Of a stretch of DNA of 64,000 nucleotides, positions 15,125 to 23,479 are shown one piece after another. The stretch is from Norana najaformis (lineage: Eukaryota; Annelida; Clitellata; Crassiclitellata; Hormogastridae). The stretch lies in contig OZ029916.1 in assembly GCA_964023275.1 (NCBI GenBank), forward strand, positions 18,120,150 to 18,184,149, read 5' to 3'. The notes under the pieces are model-generated. The model had not been told where the DNA came from. It worked only from the letters and a program-made list of their open reading frames with translations, and searched no databases. Position 1 is the first letter of the stretch, and each line of letters opens with the position of its first letter. A program made the translations under genes and the position numbers.

Positions 15125-16502
15125 TTTGATGCAAGCACTTGTAATATCTTAGGTGAAACTGTTGCAAACTGTCTAGATTGTTGGTTAGTGGTGATTCAAT
15201 AAAACAACTTGTCATTGTCATTTCATACATACATACATATATACATATAATCATACATATAAAACAGAGCTATCAGTTTTAAAATATGGCAAAGCCGTAC
15301 AAAAGCAGTGGACATTTTAAGCAATATTGGTCTTATTTTATGCAAGATTTTTGCAGTTGCTATCAATTACAAATGCATCCACCAGCCACAGGCCTCAGAA
15401 GTATAAATCTTTACACAAGCTGAACCCGTAACAATGACTCTTAACTATTTCAGTTGCATTAAGCCTCACAGTGGCCACAACATTACTTGATGAGCATTAA
15501 TCCCAAGGCCCCAGATGGTTCAATCAACAGTTCTAAGCAGGATCAATTGGTACAACCACCCAGACAACATGCATCTAACATCACATTCAAGAGACTGTTT
15601 CTCAGCTGAAAGAGGAGTGGCTCATCCATCTTTGGATTCATAAACACTTGCTCAAAAAAGAACCTGGACTGCATTGCAATGATAAACACACACAGCTTCA
15701 ACAGTCCCACAACAGCGGACACAAAGATTGCAACAGCTGATCTTCGGTTCTTTACTGAAGGATGCTGCCACAACACAAAGCTCAGCTCAGCATCTAATCA
15801 GCAATATTTGTCCTGTAAACACTTAAGCACAGCAGACCTAGAAACTGGTTACCATGCCAACTATTCATTTAATTACCAGATGTAGAACATGGCTGAAACT
15901 GGAGATGTCACCAAAGGAGACATGGGCCAGATGCTCACATCTCACAGGTGAATCACAGTTTGTCAATCACGCTGTAAAAGGCTTGGTTTTCTCCATGAAT
16001 GCTTACCAGCACCGGTAATATGAAGCAACCTTCACTGTGTTACAGGTAAACAAGATAAGGTAATTGCAGGCATGGAAATGATCTTTTACCATACCTGTTA
16101 ATCATAACTTACCTGTGTCATCAGCTTTATCAGTCCTCATAGCATAGTCAAGCTCACTAATGTTTTGGTTAAAGGAAAATCAGGCCAACCAAAAATCCAG
16201 CAACTGAACAATCTCACCTTATGTCTAGGCTTCACATAACATCAACGAGGAATATGATGGGAAGGACTGAAATGAAGGACTGAGGCTGCCAGGTGTGAAA
16301 CCTGAACAGCACCACCTAGCAATCCAGCCACAGCACAGCAGAAGCTCAGAAGTCTCATAACCTACTTTCAACAAATACTATTTTCAGGTGCTAGGCCTTA
16401 ACAACAGTACAGAAGTAAAGAGTTGTTTCCACATGCTGCTCAAAGATAGTTGCTTTTATAGCACAGACAACAGATTATCTGAAATCACATTGTTAGAAAT
16501 TA

Positions 16503-16542
<40 letters not shown>

Positions 16543-19500
16543 TAATTAGAAAAAAATAACAGCAGTTCCTTATCTAACCCTAAGAGGCAGCAGAGGGTAT
16601 GAAGCGTTGAAACTTCATTTGTCTTTGGCTCAGCAGTTGAAAGTGGGTGGCCAGGTTTCTACCTCACCACCTGTTCTTTCCACAGACAGTGTACAGTCAG
16701 TGCGCTCGTTTTATAGCTGAGCATGCTAGGGCACTGCAAACAGAACAGAAATCTGGAAACATCTTTCTGCCCATGAGGGGATCTGAACCCACAAGCCCTC
16801 GGTTCACAGTCGAGCACGCTAACCACTATACCATCGCATACCTATAAGTGAATCAGATTAAAATTTGAATGGGTTTTGTCAAGTTGAATCGTGCTCTGCT
16901 GGGAAAGGTCTGTCTCTGGACACCAAGTTTTAGCTACAGAAAAACAGTCAATAATTGAGCAGTGATGTCAATGACAAAGCTGGCTCCAGCAGAATGTTTT
17001 CTTCTGAAACAGGGTGTAATTCTATATACAAAGTGTCAATTAAATATAACACATGTATTTTAAAAGAGAAGCCTACAAGTATTGTCTTATACAGTGGACA
17101 CAATGACAGAAATTGGCAAACCCAGAGATAGTAAATACAGCTTATAAAGTGGACTGAACTCCCACTACCTCCTGGAAACATTCCATTTTGAAAAGTCAGT
17201 CTGGCTCAAATGAATGATGTAACTGGTCGTTGCCTGCTGGAACTATTCCATCTGCAATGACCAATGACCAATGTCAGCTGCAGCTGATCAAGTGGTCACC
17301 AGGGAAAACCAAAACAGAATTAATGACTAATGCAAGAAGTTATGCAAGTTCTACACTTGACCTCAATGGAACTGCCAAATCCATTCCAGCATCCATCCAT
17401 CTCTAAGTTCCCCCACACACATGCACACACACACACATGCACACACAGTTAACTGGTTTATCAGCCATTTTCCAGGTATATTGTGGTCAGCCAGCTGTTC
17501 CCCTAATCATCATATTCATCCACTTTCTACAGTCTTCTGAATTCCCAAGAGCATCTCTGGATTCCGTGCTTTTCCAGCATCATCTGGAACTACGCACCTC
17601 CTGCATCTAAATCTTCCCAAGCCAGTAGTTTCAATCTCAATGTCTCTTTATATCCATCATATCACGAACATCATTTTGCCATGCTAACATGTGTTCTGTG
17701 ACACTGTTTTAATGTTTTCTATACATTTTGGGTACTAACTTTTTCCAGGAGAAAATAAACCTGTCTTTGCTTTATTGCATATATTTTTTACGCAGCATAA
17801 ACTCCTTCAATCAAATCATAGTTAAACTTAATAAAACTATTCACTGACTGTAATGCTTATGGCACAGTAACAGAAACTAAGCATGGAGGTTGTCAGTCTT
17901 TGTTGGTTTTCGTATCATTCCAGACATTTCCTAACCAGGTTTACACCAATGAAAGTCAAACAATACAGCTAATTGGTCCTCCAAGATGGGGTACTGGTTA
18001 TTTTATGGTAGTCCCCACCCAGTCATTGCCCAATCTGTAGAATCTCCTGTCATCTAAGTTTTGTCTAGCATGTTGTTTTGATCAATTAGTTGGTCACAGG
18101 TGGAATCTGCTCAATAATTTTTGGTCTTTCGGACTTCTAATGCAATGCATTCTGTGGTTTCCGAATAAATTCTCTCTTTTGTCATCATTTTTGTGCGTTT
18201 TGAACGGGTTCAGACACTTGTTGTTGAAGCCTCGTGTGCTGCCATTGGACTTGTTGACCTTGATAGGGCACATACACATTACACTCTGGACAGTGTCCAG
18301 CTCCAGTTGGAAAACCTAAGATGGTCCTTGGAGTGGCACTGACTGTTGTACTGTGGAGGTTGTATGACCAATTGGCCGGCTGCTGAAGAATGTTCATCTT
18401 CGTAGACCTTGTGGTCAAGGGATGTCCGGACCGCACGTCTTCTACCATCTGTAAAGGACTGGTGGACGGTGAAGCTATCATGTAATGCGAATTTTGTTGC
18501 TTGTCATCGTTCTTCAATGCTATGCAGTTCAGGAAGTCTGAACATGCTGTCAACTGTTAGCTCTGGATGGGAATCCATCACTTGGGCTCTGGGTGTCTAC
18601 TACAGCCTGCTTGCAGTGACTCCTCTAGTTATTTGAGTACTGTTCGCTTACTGAACTTTTGGTTATTAATGATTTAAACATCATTTAGGCTAGCATAGGC
18701 TTTAGTGAGGAACTTAAAAGGTGCTATGTTAAGCATCTACATACATACATACAACCTTGCACCTTGCTGGATGAAATAAGGATCTTCCAGTGGATATGCT
18801 GAAAAAGCAATGCATTGACCCAACAACTTTTACAGTATGGTACATCTATTGAAAACCTGAGGATAAGGAGTTCAACGAGATGAGCATACGGAGTCCCTAA
18901 TAAGACCAAAGGTTCTTTGGACTAGCGCCTGAAGGTTGGTAATGAAGGTAACCGATGAATGATGTGATAATGAAAGTGCTGTGTTTTAACTGGAAAGATA
19001 TACCTAGTTGGCAAAGGAGAAAATCATTAGTTATGTGAATCATCATTGCTAATAACTCCAATGTCAAATTTGTTGGAGCCATTCATATCTGACAAGATGG
19101 CCACAACCCCTCAATGTAATCACTCATCTGAACAAGGCTGGCACCCAAGTAATATCACAACCTGTGAATAAGATGGTTCCCGCAACTTGGCGTTTGCTGG
19201 GTGCTGTAGAAATCTCAAGCTTACGATTATGATTACAACCAGTTTGTTACCCAACTGTCACACAGTTCTTGAGATATGTGCAGCCTTCCACTATAAATAT
19301 GCCCTGTTGCATCATAGACAGCTCAAGAAACGTTTTCTACCTATCACAAGTCAAAGCTTCTTAGATCTGTTATACAGCCATGTTTTGGCACCTTTGTAAG
19401 GTCCCTGAAAGGTGCTATATACATATCCAGATACATACATGCAGTGTAGTGTATTGCAGTGGTAAAGTCTGAATGGTGCTGCTGCAAAATGAACTTTCCA

Positions 19501-20600
19501 AGCGCTTCTTAACAAACAGGCCACGCAAATTCTCAGGTGACAAAGTTAAGAGGCTCTCAGCAGAGCACACAACAAAGCATTGGCACGTCAGCCATCATAA
19601 TCATTGTTCACTTTTCAAAGTGTCACTATGCACGGCCTCCCTAGGGAATGCCAAATTTGTTCTAATTCATCATGCATATTATTGTAAAACCATACAAACA
19701 ACTTAATGAATTTATACAAAAAGAAGAGAAATGCAGTCCCTTAAGCTAGCTTTAGAGGCAGCCAAGAGTATGAAGTGTTATCATTTTCATTTTTTCTTAG
19801 CCTCGGCATAGAGGGCAGATGGCCAGTCCTCTCCCTCGCCACCTGATCTTCTTCCCAATGACAGTGTAGCGTAAATGTACTCATTATAGCTGAGTTTGCA
19901 ATGAATCTGTAACAAGATGATTAAAGTCTCAATTTTAAAACAAAACTATAAAGAAGTATTCTCAGTTTACTTACCCATACCATCCTGAATATCAACATTT
20001 TAAACATTTTAATTTGGTTGATACCAAATTTCTTAAAAAGTGCTACAGAAGCCACTAGAAAGATAAGAGAAATGCCAACTGATCTTAACCTTTGAACCGG
20101 TGAGCAAGTACGATGACAGATGCTCCACCCACAACAAGAAGCAGAACAAGAAATCCAATCACGAAACAGCGCACGTCCCATCCTTTCTTTCGAGAGGTGG
20201 GGCTCTGTGAGTCACGATCAAAGTCTTTGCTCCATGTCTCCTCATCGCCCATCTCGAGGCAGGCGCTCTGACTGGCCACATCCTTGTCATTGTCTGCCTT
20301 CGACAAGTTCGACTGGAGAGGGTCGAGTTCACTCTCATCCCCGCTGGTTGCTGGATCTTCATTCTCGTCCGATTTACATCTGCCGGCCGTAGCAACGGCG
20401 GCAGTGGTGGGGCATTCGTCCGGCGTCTCTGGATCGATATCATCCTCAACGGATTCGATGGTTTCAATTTCAATGTGGCCGGCTGATGACGTCGTGGCCA
20501 TGTCCGATGATGATGATGAGGCGTCCAATGGTGCTGCGGCGGCCGACGGCTTATCAGCTGAGTTGTCTCTCGAGTCTTGTGGCACCGTCGTCGTCTGCAT
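614..20600 (-). CDS. SIAE-like membrane protein, probable pseudoenzyme (9 exons, 3' end outside window)
   Basis: Nine exons with GT-AG borders and matching phases give 584 codons on the minus strand: join of 20090-20600, 10263-10445, 7953-8125, 5437-5572, 3889-4087, 3177-3250, 1853-1986, 1335-1492 and 614-797. From residue 172 onward the protein follows animal sialate O-acetylesterase (SIAE), an SGNH-type esterase that removes 9-O-acetyl groups from sialic acid. Blocks seen in order are FASYYGDHMVLQRAP, DVLFGDIWVC, ICWLFGKQL, WNGMIHPM, VFGLIWHQG and DIRWKQTANYGYLPN. The N-terminus differs: about 140 acidic, Ser/Thr-rich residues, then a basic SRKKGWDVR stretch and one hydrophobic helix (about 145-166). 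This implies type II topology with the esterase-like domain outside the cytoplasm. The nucleophile motif CSGQSN reads CVEQNK here (Asn281 at the Ser position), and the SSWGGT and QGESN motifs are also lost, so hydrolysis is unlikely. The remaining C-terminal part (about 80 residues in human SIAE) must lie left of base 614. The homology is clear to me; the loss of activity is inferred. Confidence 0.88.
1335..1492 (-). CDS. SIAE-like gene exon 8
   Basis: The acceptor TTGCAG precedes CTAACTCC, and the donor reads CACAAG|GTCAGT. It codes residues 471-522. DIRWKQTANYGYLPNDQM and ATFLAVTIDL match QIRWHQTADFGYVPNPKM and NTFMAVAMDL of SIAE, the best-conserved stretch of the protein. Confidence 0.93.
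1853..1986 (-). CDS. SIAE-like gene exon 7
   Basis: The acceptor ATTTCAG precedes GTGACCTG, and the donor reads ATACAG|GTATGC. It codes residues 426-470. The QGESN block of SIAE reads QGDLD here, while the following YDCALVEFIQHWRQEVFDRA and LPVGIIQ align with YNCTFPALIEDWRETF and FPFGLVQ. Confidence 0.9.
3177..3250 (-). CDS. SIAE-like gene exon 6
   Basis: A 74-base exon; the acceptor ATTCCAG precedes TTCCTCTCG and the donor reads CCAAG|GTATGA. It codes SSRIWNGMIHPMLDMQVFGL and then IWHQ, matching VLWNAMIHPLCNMTLKGVVWYQ of SIAE. The split last codon becomes Gly on joining to exon 7. Confidence 0.92.
3385..3420. repeat. 12-bp triplicate GATGACCATTTG
   Basis: Three perfect tandem copies of GATGACCATTTG inside intron 5 of the SIAE-like gene. 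Confidence 0.9.
3755..3850. repeat. (CCA)n/(CAT)n/(CAG)n triplet tract
   Basis: Short runs of CCACCA, CATCAT and CAGCAG lie just 3' of exon 5 of the SIAE-like gene. Read on the minus strand they would extend exon 5 as a Cys-rich run, but the GTCAGC splice removes them. Confidence 0.8.
3889..4087 (-). CDS. SIAE-like gene exon 5
   Basis: The acceptor TTGACAG precedes AGTCGGTC, and the donor reads GACAG|GTCAGC. It codes residues 335-400. ICWLFGKQLHERLRYPIGLV aligns with VCWLFGRHLYDTLQYPIGLI of SIAE. The following glycine-rich SSWGGTPIEAW reads SVTYSDSVMEEW here, a second loss in the active-site region. The frame stays open past the donor into a CAT/GCT-rich intron start, but only the GTCAGC splice joins exon 6 in phase. 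Confidence 0.9.
4693..5068. repeat. TACTTGGATA-type minisatellite in intron
   Basis: Dense tandem array of units close to 12 bases (TACTTGGATATAC, TACTTTCATG, TACTTGCATG), interrupted at about 4827-4880 by a copy of the GGACTTTTA-type hairpin motif. All units share the TATACTT core but differ at the 3' bases, a higher-order pattern of alternating subtypes. Confidence 0.85.
5437..5572 (-). CDS. SIAE-like gene exon 4
   Basis: The acceptor GTGTAG precedes CTGATGAATGG, and the donor reads GCCAA|GTAAGT. It codes residues 290-334, including YQDIRIFSLFPAKSDMLWYD. This aligns with the variable AYQSVRILSVSPIQAE region of SIAE. Confidence 0.88.
6618..6700. repeat. (ACTC)n microsatellite
   Basis: Near-perfect ACTC/AGTC tetranucleotide run in intron 3 of the SIAE-like gene, followed by a short (ATCC)n run at about 6705-6725. 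Confidence 0.95.
7095..7369 (+). mobile_element. CR1/L2-like LINE, 3' end
   Basis: This is a 3' end of the LINE family that recurs in the window. The diagnostic string is CTGTGAATAAGCTGGTTCCC, then a CCCTGTAGAA...CTCGAG block and an ATTA-rich tail. The upstream CTTGACCTGGAACC block is also present. It is 5'-truncated and non-coding. Confidence 0.8.
7953..8125 (-). CDS. SIAE-like gene exon 3: carries the lost nucleophile motif
   Basis: The acceptor TATTCAG precedes ATGCTGG, and the donor reads CCAAG|GTAAGT. It codes residues 232-289. DVLFGDIWVC matches SIAE DVLFGDVWLC exactly in spacing. The following residues are VEQNKIHLSV where active enzymes have SGQSNMQMTV, so the catalytic serine is replaced by Asn281 and the neighbouring Gly and Asn of the motif are lost too. 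Confidence 0.92.
9703..9775. repeat. Short inverted repeat (hairpin)
   Basis: GTTTGATCTGCCAAC and its imperfect reverse complement GTTGGCAAATCAGACCAAAC are separated by about 35 bases in intron 2 of the SIAE-like gene. It may be a hairpin or the remnant of a small foldback element. Confidence 0.4.
10263..10445 (-). CDS. SIAE-like gene exon 2: start of esterase-like domain
   Basis: The acceptor TTTCAG precedes GTGAAACC, and the donor reads ACCA|GTAAGC. Residues 171-231 begin ETVYEFHFASYYGDHMVLQR, which matches the first conserved block of SIAE (human FRFASYIGNDMVLQKEP). An earlier GTAGGA donor 13 bases upstream was rejected because it would break the frame with exon 3. Confidence 0.92.
13107..13250 (-). 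mobile_element. LINE 3'-end variant (pair of 57640-57800)
   Basis: The segment GCAAGAGCCAAGTTGTCTGATC...GGTGCTAGGTCAGAATT...GACAGCGTGGTGTTA is the reverse complement of a copy near 57640-57800 on the plus strand. It is a diverged subfamily of the LINE whose 3' ends read GAATAAGCTGGT. Confidence 0.65.
14928..15260. repeat. Hairpin motif with (ATAC)n tail
   Basis: GCACTTTTAAGAGGTACTTAAAAGGCATCATATAAATATTC is followed by two long (CATA)n tracts (about 14996-15122 and 15225-15260). It is the same inverted CTTTTAAG...CTTAAAAGG motif found beside other tetranucleotide tracts in the window. Confidence 0.75.
16500..16845 (-). mobile_element. tRNA-derived SINE
   Basis: On the minus strand the 5' end is a tRNA-like head with an A box (TATAGTGGTTAG, complement of 16819-16830) and a B box (GGTTCAGATCC, complement of 16779-16789). 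These are spaced as in a tRNA gene but lie in a head without a full cloverleaf 3' half. The body contains a conserved stretch (CTCGTTTTATAGCTGAG on the plus strand) and ends in GCTGCCTCTTAGGG followed by an AT dinucleotide run. Related copies lie at 19745-19905, 21128-21205, 52020-52345 and 56330-56515. Confidence 0.8.
16508..16540. repeat. (AT)n microsatellite
   Basis: Uninterrupted TA run at the 3' side of the SINE; it may be the SINE's expanded tail. Confidence 0.95.
18380..18530 (-). pseudogene. Possible decayed mariner-like transposase fragment
   Basis: The minus-strand frame reads VEDVRSGHPLTTRSTKMNI preceded, in a neighbouring frame, by HQSFTDGRR. This resembles the FxDGRxxVEDDxRSGRPxT linker of mariner-family transposases. 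No catalytic core was found, and the following sequence (CPECNVYVPYQGQQVQW) is not recognised. Weak call. Confidence 0.25.
18696..18755. repeat. Hairpin motif with (CATA)n tail
   Basis: GGAACTTAAAAGGTGCTATGTTAAGCATCTACATACATACATAC; same family as 14928-15260. Confidence 0.6.
19158..19240 (+). mobile_element. LINE 3' terminus
   Basis: CCTGTGAATAAGATGGTTCCC...GGGTGCTGTAGAAATCTCAAGCTTACGATTATGATTAC is the extreme 3' end of the recurrent LINE with its TTACGATTA tail. Confidence 0.75.
19370..19445. repeat. Hairpin motif with (ATAC)n tail
   Basis: GGCACCTTTGTAAGGTCCCTGAAAGGTGCTATATACATATCCAGATACATACATGC; the arms GCACCTTT and AAAGGTGC form a hairpin. Confidence 0.7.
19745..19905 (-). mobile_element. 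SINE, 3' part
   Basis: Shares AGAGGCAGCCAAGAGTATGAAG and CTCATTATAGCTGAGTTTGC with the SINE at 16500-16845. The tRNA head is missing. Confidence 0.65.
20090..20600 (-). CDS. SIAE-like gene exon 1: cytoplasmic tail and membrane helix
   Basis: Codes residues 1-170 plus one base. I chose the ATG at 20598-20600 (protein starts MQTTTVPQDS). The frame is open further upstream to a TGA at 20658-20660 but holds no other ATG. Residues 1-134 are rich in Asp, Glu, Ser, Thr and Ala with no fold I recognise. SRKKGWDVR (136-144) precedes a helix of about 22 hydrophobic residues (145-166), ending in HRF. Basic residues on the N side argue for N-in, C-out. The donor reads AAAG|GTTAAG. If the intron were retained, the next codon would be a stop. 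Confidence 0.85.
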
Positions 20601-20830
20601 AGTCAGCAGACTAGCAGCATCTCTTCTCGGCGGCGGCGGCACATGTCTCTGGCACCATCAGCTGCAGCGGCGGCCGCCACTGCCTTCAAATGCATCGACT
20701 GTGGCCCGGCCGAGTAGACCTGATGAATGGCCCGGGTCAGAAACAAACCCAGCGAGTAATCCGGATATTGCTCAGCTGGGCAGCACTAAAGAAAGCAGAC
20801 GTGCAATGTGTCAACATGACCAGTGATTTG
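20601..20830 (-). promoter_or_regulatory. 5' UTR and promoter region of SIAE-like gene with uORF
   Basis: The segment upstream of the start is GC- and CpG-rich against an AT-rich background, as expected for a housekeeping-type promoter or 5' UTR. An upstream ORF (20603-20695, minus) starts ATGCATTTGAAG and codes 30 residues, MHLKAVAAAAAADGARDM then a basic CRRRREE stretch, stopping at TGA two bases before the main ATG. The main ATG has A at -3. The TSS is not determined. Confidence 0.5.
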
Positions 20831-21127
20831 GCAAACAAATTCACCATCAAATGAAATGCAAAGAAAAAGCAACCATAACACTGATTCTATCTGCAGCGAC
20901 CTCCAAATTCTAACATAAATTTCTACACATTAACCCCACTGCAGACCCTGAGAGGGCCACCCGGCCCACACCTGCTTAAACCCTTTCCATCTAAGCTTAA
21001 AGGGTGGGGCCATAGCTAGTGCAGCTCTCCTTCATCCACTCTTGCACATCTGCTCTTTGTTATTTGACCGGTATGGCCTCCTAGATCTGCCCATGACAAA
21101 CAGCACTCCTTCAATACTAAGTCTAAA

Positions 21128-21205
21128 AAATGAAGTCGTTGACATATTACATCCATGGCTGCCTCTTCGGAATAGCTTAAGGGACTGCTCTTCTACCTCT
21201 GCTTC
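21128..21205 (+). mobile_element. SINE tail fragment
   Basis: AAAAATGAAGTCGTTGACATATTACATCC...GGCTGCCTCTTCGGAATAGC matches the tail of the copy at 56330-56515 in the same orientation. Confidence 0.55.
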
Positions 21206-22129
21206 TCTACATATGTGTACATGCTAGGAGATTTACATTACATTACATTACAATCATGCATACATATATGAATGCACACATGCATTAAAGTGGCTGCCAA
21301 AACACATTTGTTAGATTGTCTGGGCCAAGAAAAATCTCCAAACAAATACCTTATTACAAAATATGCTGAAGAAGTGCAAACAGAGCAAGAGAAACTGCTA
21401 ACATGAATGTACACATATTGGGATCGGACAGGAAGATGTCCACGGAATGTGTTGTTCATATGTGCTATCGAATTCCTTATTTAAATCATAAGGTTTGTCC
21501 ATTTTATGGTTTTATGAGCTGACAGATCAGTTTCATTTCACATCTGCACTGAGATTTATGAAATTTGGCCCTAACTTTGTGTATACTTCGTTTCCACAGC
21601 TGACTGGCGGATTCACCCAGTAAGCCAGCCTCCCTCCACACTCGAAGATTCATTTTGAAAATTAAATAAAATATTAATTAAAATATTAGGTCCAGATTAA
21701 CATGACTGGCGCTCTAGATTTTCTTTGCACTGGTAAGTCACTCACCAGCAAGTCCCTGGCTCCTTCCTGTTTATGCCCTGTCTTCAACTTAAAGATTACT
21801 GTAGGTTTACATATTTCTGGTCATTCATGGTCCCATCAGTAACCTAGCAAGAACTGTCCTATAAGCTTACCTCATTCTTTTGACTCTTCTTGCCTGCTGT
21901 ATTTGTATTGTCTCAGAATCTCATGTCAGTCAGCCACCAGGGCTCTGTTACTCTTTTCAACTTTCAAAAACTTCTGGTGATGCCTCTTCCTTCTATGGTA
22001 TTCCCTCTTCCTGACAGCTGTTTCCTACAAAACTGATCTTCCAAGACTGGACTCTCTGGCATGGTAAAAAGTCTTGCTCATTATAATAAAAAACTATTGG
22101 AATATCAAAATATATCCTCCTTCTTATAT

Positions 22130-22565
22130 TCTCGTTGGTTATATTGAACATAACCCTGGTCCACCATTTCTAAACACATTAAACTTTTTCTCAACATTGC
22201 CGCTATCCTTTCTAAAGCTTCCGTCCTGACATATGACCTTTAATATTGCACAACAACTTGATATTCTGCCACTTAATGAAACATGGCTACATCCTGATGA
22301 CAAACAGTCCTTTTGTTCTGATTCCCATTTCAGATTTCCTCCTTCATTCTCATTGCTACAAGAACCAAGGCCGAGTAGAAATGGCGGAGGGTTACCTTTC
22401 CTCAACAAATCTCACTTGCCTTTGCCTCGATCTGCGATCTGTCCTTCCATTGCCACCACCACTGTCTCTTGAGGCTATGATGGCAACTTTGAAAAAGGGC
22501 AACACACATCACACTTTAAATGTATATCAACCTCCAACACTTTTCAAAAGCAAGTTCCTCTTGGC
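22130..22565 (+). mobile_element. LINE 5' ORF fragment (AP endonuclease)
   Basis: Plus-strand frames read YIEHNPGPPFLNTLNFF, LNIAAILSKASVLTYDL, then LDILPLNETWLHPDD, PRPSRNGGGLPFLNKSHL and NVYQPP. These are the opening (GDIExNPGP), the DILxLTETWL block and the RxGGGxxF and NVYRPP blocks of the apurinic endonuclease domain in CR1/L2-clade LINEs. At least one frameshift and an in-frame stop interrupt it. The upstream 400 bases may be more of the same element. It could be the 5' part of the family whose 3' ends recur here, but no single copy shows both. Confidence 0.75.
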
Positions 22566-22929
22566 TTCCACATGAGCTGAAAAGAACTTTGACCTTAAGT
22601 GTTTAATGAAGTGTACCAGATTAATAAGTAAGGAAGCCTTAAAACCCTATCCATGCCTTTCTATCACTATTGAGTTCTCTCCTACCTCCAACAGTCAGAA
22701 AGAATCATAATCAGATATGAATCAATGCAAATAATTAATGCTATCATATGTTACTACAAAAACTAAGTCCATATATGGCTGGGTTCATATAAATCACAAA
22801 ACCTATGAGTGATACAAACCATTACAGTTGGTCTGAGGTATGCTGGTCAGACGTAACTAAAATCAAAACAGAGTGGTAGCAGAATGGCCAATGAAAGACA
22901 GGAGGTAAGGTAAAGTAAGGCAATGTAAG

Positions 22930-22990
22930 ATGTAAGTATTGTATGCAGAGGTCTGGACATTTATAAAGCACCTTCTAAGACTTCACAGAA
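22930..22990. repeat. Hairpin motif fragment
   Basis: GTATGCAGAGGTCTGGACATTTATAAAGCACCTTCTAAGAC; member of the GGACATTTATAxAGCACC family. Confidence 0.55.
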
Positions 22991-23292
22991 GCAATTATGT
23001 TTAAATGTGTGGTCTTGGTTTAGTAAATTCTTTGCAAAATGTTGAAAAAAGTCCAGTGTCTCATCAGTGCTAAATACTCTCAAAGCTTCTGTCTCCATTT
23101 TCGATTCACATCTGCTCCAGTATTCCAAAAGAAGATGCGCACCAGCCTAATTCCAAGTCTGCCTTGCACCGCAATTCACGAGTCCTGTATCAGGCTTTGA
23201 GATTTATAGTCCACCGGTTCAAGGTGGAAACAACGGATGACCAGAGTTCTACCGTTCAGCGCACATAGGAAAATCCCACCAATTTCAGTGGA

Positions 23293-23470
23293 TTAGCATC
23301 ACCGCCGCGTGGTGCAATCGCATGCTGCATCACTGCGTCGTGCAAGCGCATGCCACATCACTGTGTGGTGCAATAGCATGCTGCATCACTGTGTCGTGCA
23401 ATCGCATGCCACATCACTGCGTCGTGCAATCGCATGCTGCATCACCGCATGGTGCAATCGCATGCCACTG
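23293..23470. repeat. 28-bp minisatellite, about 6 copies
   Basis: The unit is CATCACTGCGTCGTGCAATC plus GCATGCTG, with the first copy slightly longer. Copies alternate between GCATGCTG and GCATGCCA ends, so a two-unit higher-order repeat may exist. It is notably GC- and CpG-rich against the AT-rich surroundings. Confidence 0.9.
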
Positions 23471-23479
23471 CCAGTGTAG

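Larger units (their letters stand above)
10446..20089. other. Intron 1 of SIAE-like gene, repeat-rich
   Basis: A 9.6-kb intron between the membrane-anchor exon and the first esterase-domain exon. It carries the LINE, SINE and microsatellite fragments listed separately. Between them (10.5-13.1, 13.4-14.9, 15.3-16.5 and 16.9-18.0 kb) I see only AT-rich sequence without supportable genes. Confidence 0.7.

Noticed and set aside
14988-15254. Cys/Tyr-rich ORFs over ATAC tracts
   Set aside because: Pure microsatellite translation; the same applies to ORFs at 31543-31960 and 33242-33517.
16779-16840. tRNA gene
   Set aside because: A and B boxes are present, but the acceptor stem cannot close and the sequence continues into a SINE body.
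20284-20826. 180-aa plus-strand ORF rich in Ser
   Set aside because: It is antisense to exon 1 of the SIAE-like gene and its 5' UTR; its openness follows from the GC-rich coding strand.
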